A stretch of DNA of 64,000 nt. Origin: Acidaminobacter hydrogenoformans DSM 2784. Lineage in GTDB: Bacteria > Bacillota > Clostridia > Peptostreptococcales > Acidaminobacteraceae. The stretch is from NCBI RefSeq assembly GCF_900103005.1, contig NZ_FMWL01000013.1, positions 1-64,000 on the forward strand. Direction: 5' to 3'. Numbering within the stretch: the first letter of the stretch is position 1; the number at the start of each line of letters is the position of its first letter. This document shows, piece after piece, positions 8,138-17,601 of this stretch. The notes under the pieces were generated by a model. The model had not been told where the DNA came from. It worked only from the letters and a program-made list of their open reading frames with translations, and did no database searches. The position numbers were made by a program, and so were the translations under genes.

Positions 8138-8767
8138 TTACTGCTCTTTCACAAAGTAGGTCAGCGTAAGCAAGTTGTCAATAAGATGGACATTTTCTAC
8201 AATGACGTCATCATCTACTTTCAGATCGACTGGCGCGAAGTTCCAGACCGCCTTTATTTTGCATTCCATAAGGGCATCCGCTACATCCTGAGCGCCAGAA
8301 CGGCTGGTACAGATGTAGGCTATATCAACAGGCGTCTCGCTGGCGAAGGCTTTCAGCTCATCCATATCCCTGACCTCAACATTGTTGATTTTGAGGCCAA
8401 TAAGCTTTGGATTAATGTCAAAAATGCCTACCAGGTTGAAGCCGAACCTGCCAAAGCTCGCATAATTCGCAAGAGCCTGGCCCAAGTTTCCGGCGCCAAC
8501 GATAATAGTATTGTAATTCTTAGTCAAGCCTAAAATTTTCCCGATCTCATTGTAAAGATCCTCGACGTTATAACCATAGCCCTGCTGTCCGAAGCCGCCA
8601 AAATTGTTGAGGTCCTGACGAATTTGGGATGCTGTGAACCCTATGATCTCGCTCAATTCCTTGGAAGAGATTCTCTTGACATCTTTGTCGAGCAGTTCCC
8701 TCAAATAACGGTGGTATTTTGGCAGTCTTCGTATTACGGCCATTGAAATGTTCTGATTTGATGCCAT
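8138..8767 (-). CDS. rex: Redox-sensing transcriptional repressor Rex
   Basis: A 209-residue protein matching Rex along its length. The amino-terminal winged helix (about residues 1-75) includes RRLPKYHRYLRELLDKDVKR and ASQIRQDLNNFGGFGQQGYG. It is followed by a Rossmann fold with IIVGAGNLGQALANY and the partner motif NFAPVDL. Rex senses the NADH/NAD+ ratio and represses fermentation and respiration genes when NADH is low. The gene is monocistronic. A Rex-like operator (TTGTTAA, four bases, TTAACGT) is found upstream of the atp operon at 58523-58540, giving a possible target inside this window. No convincing Rex site was seen upstream of rex itself or of the thiolase. Confidence 0.95.
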   Translation of the reverse strand: MASNQNISMAVIRRLPKYHRYLRELLDKDVKRISSKELSEIIGFTASQIRQDLNNFGGFGQQGYGYNVEDLYNEIGKILGLTKNYNTIIVGAGNLGQALANYASFGRFGFNLVGIFDINPKLIGLKINNVEVRDMDELKAFASETPVDIAYICTSRSGAQDVADALMECKIKAVWNFAPVDLKVDDDVIVENVHLIDNLLTLTYFVKEQ

Positions 8768-8998
8768 ACGTTCATCCTCACATCCTTTAAGATCTTAAAA
8801 AAAATTATATCACTGATTTTATCTATATGTCAATTTAATAACAAATCAGGGGCCAAACGAAATAAACACGTTTACGGAATTGGGGATCTTATGACCATCG
8901 GCAGCAATCTTTTTCAGAGGTTTTTTTGGGACTTAGCGTTAAGTCACGCTGGATTATGATAAAATGAAGCTAATTTGTATTAGAATGGAGCGGTTATT

Positions 8999-10915
8999 TT
9001 GATAGCCTTATCTTGTAACAACCTGACAAAATACTACGGGGTCGACCGGATTTTTGAGGACATTTCTTTCACGATGTCCCAAGGGGACAGGGTCGGCCTG
9101 ATTGGGCGCAACGGGGCCGGCAAAACGACGCTTTTCAAGATTCTCACGGGGCAGATCAGCAGCGACAGCGGCACCCTTTACAGGGCAAAGGAAAGTGAGT
9201 TCGGTTACCTGGAGCAGATCGTCCCTTCCACGGAGCCTCAGACGCTGCTGGATTTTTCCATGTCCATCTTCTCAGAAATGCTGAACCGCGAGGCGGAGCT
9301 TCGGGCGCTTGAACACGAGATCGCCGGCGCAGACCCGGCGGCGGAGGAGGAAAACGACAAGCGCCTGGCGGATTATGCCCACAAGCTGGAGGCCTTTGAA
9401 AAGGACGGGGGCTACACGTTCAGAAGCGAGGTCAAAGGGGTCCTCAGGGGACTTGGCTTCGAGGAGTCCGAGTTTGGAAGAGATCTGAACGAGCTGTCCG
9501 GCGGACAGAAGTCACGGCTCAGCATAGGCAGGCTGCTTCTGAAAAAGCCGGCGCTGCTGCTGCTGGACGAACCGACCAACCACTTGGACATAGATGCCTG
9601 CGCATGGCTGGAAAGCTACCTGAAAAGTTATCCAGGCACCATGATGATCATCTCCCACGACCGCTACTTCCTCGACCAGCTGGTCAACAAGATCTACGAG
9701 ATCGAGAACGGGAAGCTCACTGAATACAATGGCCTCTACAGCGACTATGCCAGGGAAAAGCGCCTGCGGTTTGACGCTGAGATAAAGGCTTATGAAAAGC
9801 AGCAGCGTGAGATTGAGCGTCAGGAGGACATGATCCGCAGGTTCAAGCAGCACGGCACCGAGAAGCTGGCCAAGAGGGCCCGCAGTCGTGAAAAGCAGCT
9901 GGATAAGGTCGAGCGGATCGACCGGCCTGTCGAGGATCACCGCAGGACAAAGCTCCGGCTGACGCAGCGGATCCAAAGCGGCGAAGACGTTCTTGCCGCG
10001 GAGCACCTGTCCAAATCCTATGGCGGTCGGGAGATTTTTAAGGAAGCGGAGCTCTTTGTCTATAGGGGCGACCGGGTAGGCCTGATTGGCGCAAACGGGG
10101 TTGGGAAGACGACGCTCTTCAATATCCTTTGCGGCAAGGTCCAGCCTGATGATGGGTATTATAAGCTTGGCCACAAGGTCGAAATTGGACTTTATGATCA
10201 GGAGCAGTCCAACCTGAACCCGGAGCATACGCTTCTCGAGGAAATTTCTGACGCAGACCCCAAGCTGGATTTGACGGCCATTCGCACACTCCTTGGCGCG
10301 TTCCTCTTCTTTGGGGATGACGTCCAAAAGGTCGTTTCCCAGCTCAGCGGCGGAGAGAGAGGGCGGTTGTCACTGCTTAAGCTCATGCTCTCTGAGGCCA
10401 ATCTTTTGCTGCTGGACGAGCCCACCAACCACCTGGACATCCAGTCTAAGGAGGCCCTCGAGTCTGCCCTTGAAAACTACGCGGGCACCATTATCACCAT
10501 CTCCCACGACCGTTATTTCCTGAACCGCCTGTGCAACCGGCTGATAGAGCTGAAGCCGGACGGTACGACGCTTTACCTCGGCAACTATGATGATTACAAA
10601 GAAAAGCTCTCCACCAATCAGAAGCTGGAAAACGACCCAGAACAGACGGTGGTCAATAAGACAAAGCAGAAGGAAGAGCGGCGCAGGGAGAAGGAACGAC
10701 TATCGGAAGAGCGGGCCAGGAAAAGGGACCTACAAAGCCTGGAGACGCGCCTGCACTTGCTGGAAAACGAGCTTCACGAAATCGAGCAGAAAATGTGCGA
10801 CGTCAGCATCTCCCAGGATCATCAGGCACTTCTCAGCCTGACTGAAACCAGCGAGGCGCTGAAGTCTGAAATCGAAGCGCTTTATGAGCGCTGGAGCGAG
10901 CATCTCGAGGAATAG
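8999..10915 (+). CDS. ABC-F family ATPase (ribosome-associated type)
   Basis: A 638-residue soluble protein with two ABC domains and no membrane segments. Walker A motifs are GRNGAGKTT (near residue 36) and GANGVGKTT (near 360). Signature motifs are LSGGQKSRLSI and LSGGERGRLSL, and each half has LLLLDEPTNHLDI followed by SHDRYFL. A basic linker between the domains (KHGTEK-like region, about 265-315) corresponds to the P-site tRNA interaction motif of ABC-F proteins, and the last 90 residues form a charged coiled coil. Members act on stalled or antibiotic-bound ribosomes; subfamily assignment (YdiF/Uup-like) is tentative. Translation appears to start at TTG 8999, about nine bases after GGAG. 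acpP follows on the same strand. Confidence 0.92.
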   Translation: MIALSCNNLTKYYGVDRIFEDISFTMSQGDRVGLIGRNGAGKTTLFKILTGQISSDSGTLYRAKESEFGYLEQIVPSTEPQTLLDFSMSIFSEMLNREAELRALEHEIAGADPAAEEENDKRLADYAHKLEAFEKDGGYTFRSEVKGVLRGLGFEESEFGRDLNELSGGQKSRLSIGRLLLKKPALLLLDEPTNHLDIDACAWLESYLKSYPGTMMIISHDRYFLDQLVNKIYEIENGKLTEYNGLYSDYAREKRLRFDAEIKAYEKQQREIERQEDMIRRFKQHGTEKLAKRARSREKQLDKVERIDRPVEDHRRTKLRLTQRIQSGEDVLAAEHLSKSYGGREIFKEAELFVYRGDRVGLIGANGVGKTTLFNILCGKVQPDDGYYKLGHKVEIGLYDQEQSNLNPEHTLLEEISDADPKLDLTAIRTLLGAFLFFGDDVQKVVSQLSGGERGRLSLLKLMLSEANLLLLDEPTNHLDIQSKEALESALENYAGTIITISHDRYFLNRLCNRLIELKPDGTTLYLGNYDDYKEKLSTNQKLENDPEQTVVNKTKQKEERRREKERLSEERARKRDLQSLETRLHLLENELHEIEQKMCDVSISQDHQALLSLTETSEALKSEIEALYERWSEHLEE

Positions 10916-11010
10916 CACCGGGATATTGGACTTTGAGCCTATGGACAAATTTAGGCTGTGGGCTATAATAGAATAGTGATTATCCAAACACCGTATGAGG
11001 AGGCACCTGA

Positions 11011-11238
11011 ATGTTTGAACTGATAAAAGGCATCATTGAAGAACAGCTTGCAATTACAGATCCAGACAAAATCACCCTGAACACCAATCTCAGGGATGAC
11101 CTGGACGCAGATTCTCTGGACGCGGTTGAAATCATCATGGCCGTTGAGGATGAGCTCGACATAGAGATTCCGGATGACATCGCGGAGCGTCTGCAGACCG
11201 TCGGTCAGATCGTGGACTATTTGGAAAGCGTAAAATAA
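11011..11238 (+). CDS. acpP: Acyl carrier protein
   Basis: A 75-residue acidic protein with the phosphopantetheine attachment motif DADSLDAVE; Ser35 carries the prosthetic group. Helix II (AVEIIMAVEDELDIEIPDD) is typical of fatty-acid ACP. It shuttles acyl chains in type II fatty-acid synthesis. It starts 95 bases after the ABC-F gene with a good GAGGAGG site, and no fab genes are adjacent, so it may have its own promoter. FabZ is encoded further away at 45810-46247. The first of several ACP paralogues is possible, but the sequence looks like the housekeeping one. Confidence 0.92.
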   Translation: MFELIKGIIEEQLAITDPDKITLNTNLRDDLDADSLDAVEIIMAVEDELDIEIPDDIAERLQTVGQIVDYLESVK

Positions 11239-11274
11239 GCGATTCTTTGATCAAACGGATAAGTGAACAGCGTG

Positions 11275-11310
11275 AAAAAGCCCGGCCAAATTGATGGCCG
11301 GGCTTTTCTT
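11275..11310. terminator. Bidirectional terminator between acpP and the HAD gene
   Basis: An A run, the stem AAGCCCGGCC/GGCCGGGCTT, then TTTTCTT. It is suitable for termination on both strands. Confidence 0.9.
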
Positions 11311-11315
11311 GTTGA

Positions 11316-11969
11316 TCAGGCAATCTGCTGTTCCATTAAACTCACAACTTCAAGGAGCTCCAGGGGATGCTCGATTATGAAGTCCGGCTGGTGGGTCAAA
11401 AGGAGCTCCCGCTTAATCGAGGACCATCCCACGAGGACATTCACGACACCCGCCCGTCTGCTGGCAATCAAATCTCCTGAGCTGTCGCCAATAAAAATCG
11501 CTTCCTCAGGTCTGGCATTCAGGAGCTTAAGGGCCAAATGGACACCCTCTGGCGAAGGTTTCTTTTCAAGGACATCATCACAGGTGATCACGGCTTGGAA
11601 CAAATGGTTCATGCCAAGGTGCTCAAGGCCCATCTGAACACCCTCACGGCTATTGTTCGTCACTATGGCCAGTTTGAAATCCAACTGGCGCAGATCCTCA
11701 AAGAGCTCGTCCATGCCGTTAAAGGCCTGAGTCAGTTCATCGTGGCGCTGCGCGTACCACTTTCTGAAGCGGTCTGTCATCTCCTCTGCCCGGTGGGGCT
11801 GGATCGCCGCCATCTGATCAAAGAGCGGTCTGCCCGTCAGCTGTTCCAGTTCTTTCGGAGACAGCCGGGTACCCCTGTAGGCTCTTGAAAACAAGTTAAG
11901 CCCTCTCTCAATAATAAAATTCGTGTCTATAATAGTGCCGTCAAAGTCAAAAATAATGGTATCAATCAT
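11316..11969 (-). CDS. HAD-superfamily phosphatase (PpaX / phosphoglycolate phosphatase type)
   Basis: A 217-residue haloacid-dehalogenase-type hydrolase with all four motifs: I, FDFDGTIID, with the nucleophile Asp8 and the acid Asp10; II, IVTNNS; III, the lysine in KKPSPEGVHLAL; IV, FIGDSSGDLIAS. The cap domain inserted after motif I is of the helical beta-phosphoglucomutase/Gph type. The closest functional match by eye is pyrophosphatase PpaX or phosphoglycolate phosphatase, but substrate cannot be assigned. The start is placed at ATG 11969, nine bases after AAGGAGA; upstream ATG 11975 and GTG 11990 are alternatives. Confidence 0.85.
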   Translation of the reverse strand: MIDTIIFDFDGTIIDTNFIIERGLNLFSRAYRGTRLSPKELEQLTGRPLFDQMAAIQPHRAEEMTDRFRKWYAQRHDELTQAFNGMDELFEDLRQLDFKLAIVTNNSREGVQMGLEHLGMNHLFQAVITCDDVLEKKPSPEGVHLALKLLNARPEEAIFIGDSSGDLIASRRAGVVNVLVGWSSIKRELLLTHQPDFIIEHPLELLEVVSLMEQQIA

Positions 11970-12264
11970 TGCCATTCTCTCCTTTTCCACACGCCTCTTC
12001 CTTTTTCCGGCGCGGATCGTTTTATGCTTTTCTCATGGCTTGATCCTACAGGAGAATTGATAGATATGGATGAATTTCGTGTTAACAGTCTGTAAATTAT
12101 TTGCCGCTGTCAAAATTCAGAAATTTACGTGTTTTTTCGCGTTTTGAATTGAATGGTTTGAACGACTTACGCAGTGGCCATCTCAAAATGTCCCAAACTG
12201 CCGTTTTAGAAACATTATTCATGTATATACAATGTCAGATTATTCATCCCTACACCATACACAG

Positions 12265-12347
12265 TCTATCCACAGGCTTTTTTTCTCAAACAGGTATGTT
12301 CGAAGGGGTTTTGCGTTGTTTTCCACATTATCCACAAAGTCATCCAC
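12265..12347. promoter_or_regulatory. Cluster of DnaA boxes
   Basis: Four DnaA-box-like words occur in 83 bases on the same strand: CTATCCACA (12265), TTTTCCACA (12318), a perfect TTATCCACA (12327) and TCATCCACA (12339). Three further TTATTCA words lie nearby. They sit in the 490-base gene-free gap between the HAD gene and tsaD. No dnaA or dnaN gene is near, and the long gene run to the right points toward this site rather than away, so this is more likely a DnaA-binding control site than the chromosomal origin. Confidence 0.5.
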
Positions 12348-12400
12348 AGAAAAAATGTGTTATTCAGAATTTTCTGTTATTTATATGGGGTTAACATAAG

Positions 12401-12432
12401 GAAAAAGCGGGTGCCTGCAACACCCGCTTTTT
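12401..12432 (-). terminator. Terminator of the tsa operon
   Basis: The stem AAAAAGCGGGTG/CACCCGCTTTTT is symmetric with A and T runs and lies just downstream of tsaD. Confidence 0.88.
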
Positions 12433-12459
12433 TATAGACTTATGAAGTCTTAATACTAT

Positions 12460-13485
12460 TCAGAATGCCGGAAGATCCAGCGTTAAATTTGGCACCGCGT
12501 TTAAGGTCATATCCGCAATATGGCCATTCTTATAAGCATAATACCCCGCACAGCCAATCATGGCCGCATTGTCCGTGCACAGTTCAATAGGCGGATACAG
12601 CATCCTGAGGCCATTTGCTTTGGTCTTCAGGTCCAGGACTTCCCTAAGCCTTGAATTCGCTGCCACGCCGCCCGCCAGTACCAAGGTCTTCACCTGAGAT
12701 CTCAAAGCGGCCGCGACGGCCTTATCCGTCAGCACATCCACTACGGCTTCCTGAAAAGAGGCCGCTACGTCTTCAATGACGATTGGCTCCCCTTTCATCT
12801 TCATCTGATTCAGGTAGCTGAGCACAGCAGATTTCAAACCACTGAAGCTGAAATCCAGGCTGTCCTGATCCAGATAGGTTCTGGTAAATGGAATCGCTGT
12901 CCTATTTCCGAGCCTGGCGAGACGGTCGATCTGCGGACCACCCGGATAGCCTATCCCAAGAGCTCTCGCCACCTTGTCATAAGCTTCTCCCGCCGCGTCA
13001 TCCCGGGTTTTGCCCAGAATCTCGTAATGACCGTAATCCACGACTTTCACCAGGTGAGTATGGCCGCCGGAGACGATCAGCGCCACAAAGGGCGGCTCCA
13101 GGTCCGGATGGGCAATATAATTTGCCGCGACGTGCCCCTCAATGTGATTTACCGGAATCAGCGGCTTCCCAAGTGAAAAGGCCAAGGCTTTCGCGGTCGA
13201 TAGACCCACGAGCAGCGCGCCTACAAGGCCTGGGCCGTAAGTTGTCGCAATCTGGTCGACCTCTTCAAAGGTACAGCCCGCCGCGCGAAGGGCTTCATCT
13301 ATGACCCCGCTGATTTTTTCAACGTGGTTGCGGGACGCAATTTCAGGGACGACACCGCCATAGAGCTTGTGAAGATCAATTTGGGAATAAATAATGTTCG
13401 ACAAAACCTCTCGGCCGTTTCGTACAACCGCGGCTGAGGTTTCATCACAGCTGGTCTCAATGGCCAGGGTCAGCAATGCTTTCAT
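12460..13485 (-). CDS. tsaD: tRNA N6-adenosine threonylcarbamoyltransferase TsaD
   Basis: A 341-residue Kae1/TsaD protein of standard length. The amino terminus [19 protein letters not shown] carries the ASKHA phosphate motif, His114 and His118 in NHIEGHVA are the metal ligands, and [14 protein letters not shown] is the carboxyl-side nucleotide motif. With TsaB and TsaE it transfers the threonylcarbamoyl group to A37 of tRNAs that read ANN codons. It is the last gene of the run tsaE-tsaB-rimI-efflux-YIP1-tsaD. The ATG follows AGGAGG. The partner TsaB and TsaE genes lie upstream in the same direction, and a TsaC/Sua5 gene is at the right end of the window. Confidence 0.96.
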   Translation of the reverse strand: MKALLTLAIETSCDETSAAVVRNGREVLSNIIYSQIDLHKLYGGVVPEIASRNHVEKISGVIDEALRAAGCTFEEVDQIATTYGPGLVGALLVGLSTAKALAFSLGKPLIPVNHIEGHVAANYIAHPDLEPPFVALIVSGGHTHLVKVVDYGHYEILGKTRDDAAGEAYDKVARALGIGYPGGPQIDRLARLGNRTAIPFTRTYLDQDSLDFSFSGLKSAVLSYLNQMKMKGEPIVIEDVAASFQEAVVDVLTDKAVAAALRSQVKTLVLAGGVAANSRLREVLDLKTKANGLRMLYPPIELCTDNAAMIGCAGYYAYKNGHIADMTLNAVPNLTLDLPAF

Positions 13486-13634
13486 AGATTTTCCTCCTGA
13501 TGCTCAGCGCAACCTGTCAAGTTCGAATTTTGTCTGTCTCTCGGCATTTCCGAGCCATATACCCAAAGTACATGGCATATGGTATTAGCTTCTGGCTTAT
13601 GGCTTCACAGCGTATAGCCCAGAAGTCTTCGCGG

Positions 13635-14372
13635 CTACGCCGTACCGGTCAGTGCCGGTATCAAGGACGAGAATAGTGACATCACAAACGGGATCAAAAC
13701 GACGAGCGCCGCCTGCCAGGTCTTGAGCCTGTGTACCGTCTTGAAACCAATGACTGAAACGGCGAGATACCAGATCGTGAACAAGTCAAAGGCGGATAAA
13801 AACGCGTAAAGCGGATCTGTAGGCGCTGCCCCCGCTAACAGCAGCGCTGGTGAGAACGTGAAGAGATAATTTTCTGTAAGCAACGCTATAGGGATGCGAA
13901 TCAAAGTGCCAAGCATCATGATCAGATAGGCGTAGGCCACGACAGACAGGCTCCGTTTGAAGGTTGTCTTCGCGTCAAAAGCCATGCTGATCAGATGCGC
14001 GAACGCACCTTTGATGAATGGGGCCAAGACGCTGAAAACAATCATAGCGACCACGCTTGAAATCATAGTCATCTTGACAAAGCTCTGCAGCTCATTCGCT
14101 GGAATATCCACACCCATTTGCTGATAAGTTGCTGCCAAGGTGTCCAGCGTATAATCCCGCATGAGGTTCATAGTCAGCAGCGCAAACAAGGCACTCACCA
14201 ATACGTTGACGCTGTATGGGAAAAAGACATCCGGCTTCAGGCGGATCGCCTCAAAAGCCTTTACAGGATGGATAAATACATAAATGGCCTTCTGAAAAAA
14301 TGACATAGGATTTTCAGGCTGCTCAACAGGCTCAAGGCCATAGGGCGTTTGATCTTTATCATGGGGGTCCAT
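13635..14372 (-). CDS. YIP1-family membrane protein
   Basis: A 245-residue membrane protein with about five hydrophobic segments after a soluble, proline-rich amino end of roughly 25 residues. The segment SFFQKAIYVFIHPVKAFEAI is typical of the bacterial YIP1 family (PF04893), in which a short amphipathic helix precedes the first membrane span. No catalytic residues are visible and the function of the bacterial members is not established. It starts with ATG seven bases after AAAGGAGG, 50 bases beyond the stop of the MacB-type permease gene, so it may be a partner of that efflux system; bacterial YIP1 genes often sit beside such transporters. That role is inferred from position. Confidence 0.75.
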   Translation of the reverse strand: MDPHDKDQTPYGLEPVEQPENPMSFFQKAIYVFIHPVKAFEAIRLKPDVFFPYSVNVLVSALFALLTMNLMRDYTLDTLAATYQQMGVDIPANELQSFVKMTMISSVVAMIVFSVLAPFIKGAFAHLISMAFDAKTTFKRSLSVVAYAYLIMMLGTLIRIPIALLTENYLFTFSPALLLAGAAPTDPLYAFLSAFDLFTIWYLAVSVIGFKTVHRLKTWQAALVVLIPFVMSLFSSLIPALTGTA

Positions 14373-14422
14373 GGAAAGCCTCCTTTAACCATATTTAGGG
14401 CTGCTGCCAGCCCGCTGATCTC

Positions 14423-15643
14423 TTACTCATACCGAAGTGCCTCTATTGGGTCCAGCTTCGCGGCTTTGTTTGCAGGATAAATGCCAAAAAAGACGCCAAC
14501 CCCCGCCGAAAACAGCCAAGCTAAGAGAATGGTCCCCAAGCTTGTGGATGGCGGAATCTTGATCACCCAGGCTATACCATAAGAAAACGCAATACCTAAC
14601 AGTGTCCCAATCACACCCCCAATAAGGGCTACGATCACCGCTTCGACCAAAAACTGCATCAGTATGTCTTTGTGCTTTGCGCCAAGCGCTTTTCTTATTC
14701 CAATCTCACGAGTCCGCTCTGTTACAGAAACCAACATGATGTTCATGACGCCTATCCCGCCAACAATCAATGAAATTGCCGCAATTGCCCCTATGACCGT
14801 AGTCAGTACACCAAGGACCCGGTTCACCGCCTCCAGTTGCTCCTCCGCGCTGAAGACCCTGTACTTATCCTGGCCTACGTTATCATGGCGCCGCTCAAGC
14901 AGCGCTTTGACATCCTCTGTAAATGCCTTTTGGTCTGCTTCCATCACCAGATTGACTTCGATGCCATTCACCCTGTCGCCAATCCCGTAGAGTCGCTCCA
15001 GCAACGTATAGGGCACATGAATGGTCTTTGGCATTTCAAATCCCGGAATATTCGAAAATGAAGTTTTCGGGGTTTCATAAACCCCAATGACAACGTAGGA
15101 CATACTCGATCTGGACGTTATTGAAAGTCGTTCTCCCACCACATCTGACCTGCCAAAAAGATCCGTCGCCAGACCTGAGTCGATCACCGCCACTGCGCGC
15201 TTGGACTTTATGTCAGATTCGACGAGGAATCTGCCATGCAAGAGGTCAATCTCCTCTATACCATTATACCGCTCATTGACCCCATTCAAACTGACGGATA
15301 CCGGGTCCTGATTCTGCCTGCCCTTGATCTGCCCGCTGCCCGAGACTGAAATGGACAGTGCCTTAATGCTTTCTGGAAAGCTGCGCTCAATGGCTTCGAC
15401 ATCCGCGTGGTCCATCCGGTCTCTGGTGGTGATCTCTGTACCAAAGTTGGTCGTTATAAAGACGCGGTTCACGCCAAAGGCCTCGAATTCCTGACCAATA
15501 ATTGCTTCGCTGCCACTGCCCAGCGCTACCACGGTAATGACAGAAGAAATGCCTATAATGATGCCCAGCATGGTGAGAAGAGACCGCATTTTATTGACCC
15601 ATATAGCGTCCAGCGCAATTTTGAAGCTTTCTGCGAAATTCAC
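14423..15643 (-). CDS. MacB-type ABC transporter permease
   Basis: A 406-residue MacB/FtsX-like permease. One membrane helix near residues 20-45 is followed by a large extracytoplasmic MacB_PCD domain (to about 270) and then three carboxyl-terminal helices, ending with the conserved region [14 protein letters not shown] between the spans. With the ATPase and adaptor genes it forms a tripartite-like mechanotransmission system that moves peptides, antibiotics or lipids at the outer face of the membrane. It starts with GTG, overlapping the ATPase stop codon by four bases, with GGAGGTGA upstream, so translation is coupled. The substrate is unknown. Confidence 0.92.
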   Translation of the reverse strand: MNFAESFKIALDAIWVNKMRSLLTMLGIIIGISSVITVVALGSGSEAIIGQEFEAFGVNRVFITTNFGTEITTRDRMDHADVEAIERSFPESIKALSISVSGSGQIKGRQNQDPVSVSLNGVNERYNGIEEIDLLHGRFLVESDIKSKRAVAVIDSGLATDLFGRSDVVGERLSITSRSSMSYVVIGVYETPKTSFSNIPGFEMPKTIHVPYTLLERLYGIGDRVNGIEVNLVMEADQKAFTEDVKALLERRHDNVGQDKYRVFSAEEQLEAVNRVLGVLTTVIGAIAAISLIVGGIGVMNIMLVSVTERTREIGIRKALGAKHKDILMQFLVEAVIVALIGGVIGTLLGIAFSYGIAWVIKIPPSTSLGTILLAWLFSAGVGVFFGIYPANKAAKLDPIEALRYE

Positions 15644-16365
15644 GGCGTCACCTCCGCGTTTAGGTCGCGAACCAACGTTTTCTCAAGCGCCATTTTTCGC
15701 TCATCCTTCACAATGCAGCCATCCTTGAAGGTGATAATGCGTTTGGCATTGTCCGCAATTTCGTGTTCGTGAGTGACAATGATCAGGGTGACGCCCTCTT
15801 CGTTCAGCCGCTTGAAGATCTCCATAATTTCCTCTGTGGAATGGGAATCCAGATTGCCCGTGGGCTCGTCCGCGAGAATAATTGCCGGACGGGTCACCAG
15901 CGCCCTGGCTATGGCGACCCTTTGCTTTTGTCCGCCACTGAGCTCATTGGGCTTATGGTCAATGCGATCCGAAAGGCCTACCCTCTCCAGGGCCTCCATG
16001 GCCCGCTGATGGCGCTCAGCACGGCTGACGCGGCCATAAATCAGGGGCAGCTCGACATTCTTGATCGCGTTGACCCTGGCCAGCAAATTGAAGGATTGAA
16101 AAACGAATCCAATCTTTTGGTTCCGGATGGCTGCCAGCTCGCCGTCATTCAAGCTGCTGACGTCGACGCCATCCAGCACATAACGGCCACTGGTAGGCCG
16201 GTCCAGGCACCCAATTATGTTCATCAATGTCGATTTTCCTGAGCCAGAGGCGCCTATGATCGCGACAAAATCCCCTTCCTCCACGTGAAAGTCCACTGCT
16301 CGAAGCGCCTCGACCTGGATGCTCCCCGTATCATAAATTTTGGTGAGTCCCTGTATATCGATCAT
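15640..16365 (-). CDS. MacB-type ABC transporter ATP-binding protein
   Basis: A 241-residue nucleotide-binding protein of the LolD/MacB class: Walker [10 protein letters not shown] (about 38-46), Q loop in FVFQSFNLL, signature [15 protein letters not shown], Walker [14 protein letters not shown] and switch His in IVTHEHEIA. It powers the FtsX-like permease encoded directly after it. The start ATG abuts the TAA of the adaptor gene, and the stop overlaps the permease start, so the three genes form a tightly coupled unit. Confidence 0.94.
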   Translation of the reverse strand: MIDIQGLTKIYDTGSIQVEALRAVDFHVEEGDFVAIIGASGSGKSTLMNIIGCLDRPTSGRYVLDGVDVSSLNDGELAAIRNQKIGFVFQSFNLLARVNAIKNVELPLIYGRVSRAERHQRAMEALERVGLSDRIDHKPNELSGGQKQRVAIARALVTRPAIILADEPTGNLDSHSTEEIMEIFKRLNEEGVTLIIVTHEHEIADNAKRIITFKDGCIVKDERKMALEKTLVRDLNAEVTP

Positions 16366-17601
16366 TTATTCCACCTCGATCGCTTTGACCGGATCTCCGT
16401 CCTTCAAGGTCTCCGTTGGATTGAGTATGATGACATCACCTTCTGCCAGACCATCACCCAGGACCTCGACGTTCAGGTCTCCCTCGATCCCCAGTGTCAC
16501 AATACGCGCCCTGGCTGTGCCCTCTTCGATCACAAAAATTCGGCGAACGCCCTGCGCGTCGGTATAGACAGCTTCATAGGGCACCATCAGGGCCTCGGAT
16601 TTTTTAGCGGTCAGGATTTCCATGGACGCGGAGTAATTCGGACGAAACTTAGTCTCCTGATCTTGAAAGGCAACCTCTATGGCAACAACCGTTTCTGCAG
16701 CTTGACCGCTGATGACATTTTCAGCCACCTCTGAAATATAGGACACCACGCCTTGATACGTTTCAGTAAAACCGTCACTTCGGATTAAAACGGACTGTCC
16801 CTCTTCAACAGAGGCAATATCATACTCACTGATGGTGGCGGTAACCTTTAACTGATCAGAGGACGCCACTGAAAACAGCGGCATTGTTTGAGCAGCCTGC
16901 TCCCCTGGTTGGGCGTTGATGGCGTACACGACACCATTGGCAGGGGACTTGATGAGCAGCTTTTCCTTTTGAGACTGAAGCTCCTCCAGAGCCAGGCGCG
17001 CAGAAGACACGGAAAGGTTCTGAATTCGCAGGACGCTGCCCTGTCCATAACCGCTGTAGCCACGCTCCGCAGAGAGCTTTTCAATTTCAGCCCGCTCGAG
17101 CTGACGCTTGGCCTGATCCAGCTCAGACTGACTGATGGCGCCCGCGTCGAATAAAGCCTGCTGATCCTCAACCAGCTTCACCGCGTCCTCGTAGGCCGCT
17201 TGCGCGGTCTTCAGCGGCAGGTCATAATTCAATTTGCCCGCATTTTGGGACTGGTTGAGGTTCTCCTGGGCTATGCTGAGCTGAATGCGCGCCGCAGCGA
17301 TCCGCTGATCCAGATCCTCAGAATCCAGGGTCGCCAGCACCTCGCCCTTTTGAACCTGCTGACCCAAAGAAACAGACACGGTCTCAATCAGGCCCGGCAC
17401 CTGGGCGTAGACACTTCGGTCCTCCGAAGCAACGACTTTGCCGCTCGCATAAACATAGGACTCAGCCTCACTGGCAATCACTTGATCTGTGTAAACCAAT
17501 GTCCCCTCTTCCATATGCGTCGTCCGCCAAATAACCAGCCCAATGGCAGCGATCACTGCAACCACAACGAGCAGCACCCACAGTACGGATTTACCTTTCA
17601 A
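16366..17601 (-). CDS. Membrane-fusion (periplasmic adaptor-type) protein of the efflux system
   Basis: A 411-residue HlyD/MacA-like protein anchored by one amino-terminal helix (VLWVLLVVVAVIAAIGLVIW). It has a split biotinyl-lipoyl domain (VSLGQQVQKGEVLATLDSED; later ANGVVYAINAQPGEQA), a helical coiled-coil hairpin between the halves (about residues 95-185), then beta-barrel and membrane-proximal domains. In Gram-positive bacteria such adaptors work with MacB-type permeases. The most probable start is TTG 17601, eight bases after GAGG; GTG 17610 is an alternative. The start lies inside the end of rimI, giving an 11-base overlap and implying co-translation. This module interrupts the tsa gene cluster. 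Confidence 0.9.
   Translation of the reverse strand: MKGKSVLWVLLVVVAVIAAIGLVIWRTTHMEEGTLVYTDQVIASEAESYVYASGKVVASEDRSVYAQVPGLIETVSVSLGQQVQKGEVLATLDSEDLDQRIAAARIQLSIAQENLNQSQNAGKLNYDLPLKTAQAAYEDAVKLVEDQQALFDAGAISQSELDQAKRQLERAEIEKLSAERGYSGYGQGSVLRIQNLSVSSARLALEELQSQKEKLLIKSPANGVVYAINAQPGEQAAQTMPLFSVASSDQLKVTATISEYDIASVEEGQSVLIRSDGFTETYQGVVSYISEVAENVISGQAAETVVAIEVAFQDQETKFRPNYSASMEILTAKKSEALMVPYEAVYTDAQGVRRIFVIEEGTARARIVTLGIEGDLNVEVLGDGLAEGDVIILNPTETLKDGDPVKAIEVE

Noticed and set aside
12101-12394. 97-codon plus-strand reading frame over the DnaA-box region
   Set aside because: Unbiased composition and no recognisable protein; it overlaps the DNA element and terminator.
12101-12400. Chromosomal origin of replication
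   Set aside because: No dnaA, dnaN or rpmH gene nearby, and nearly all genes to the right are transcribed toward the site, opposite to what is expected at an origin.
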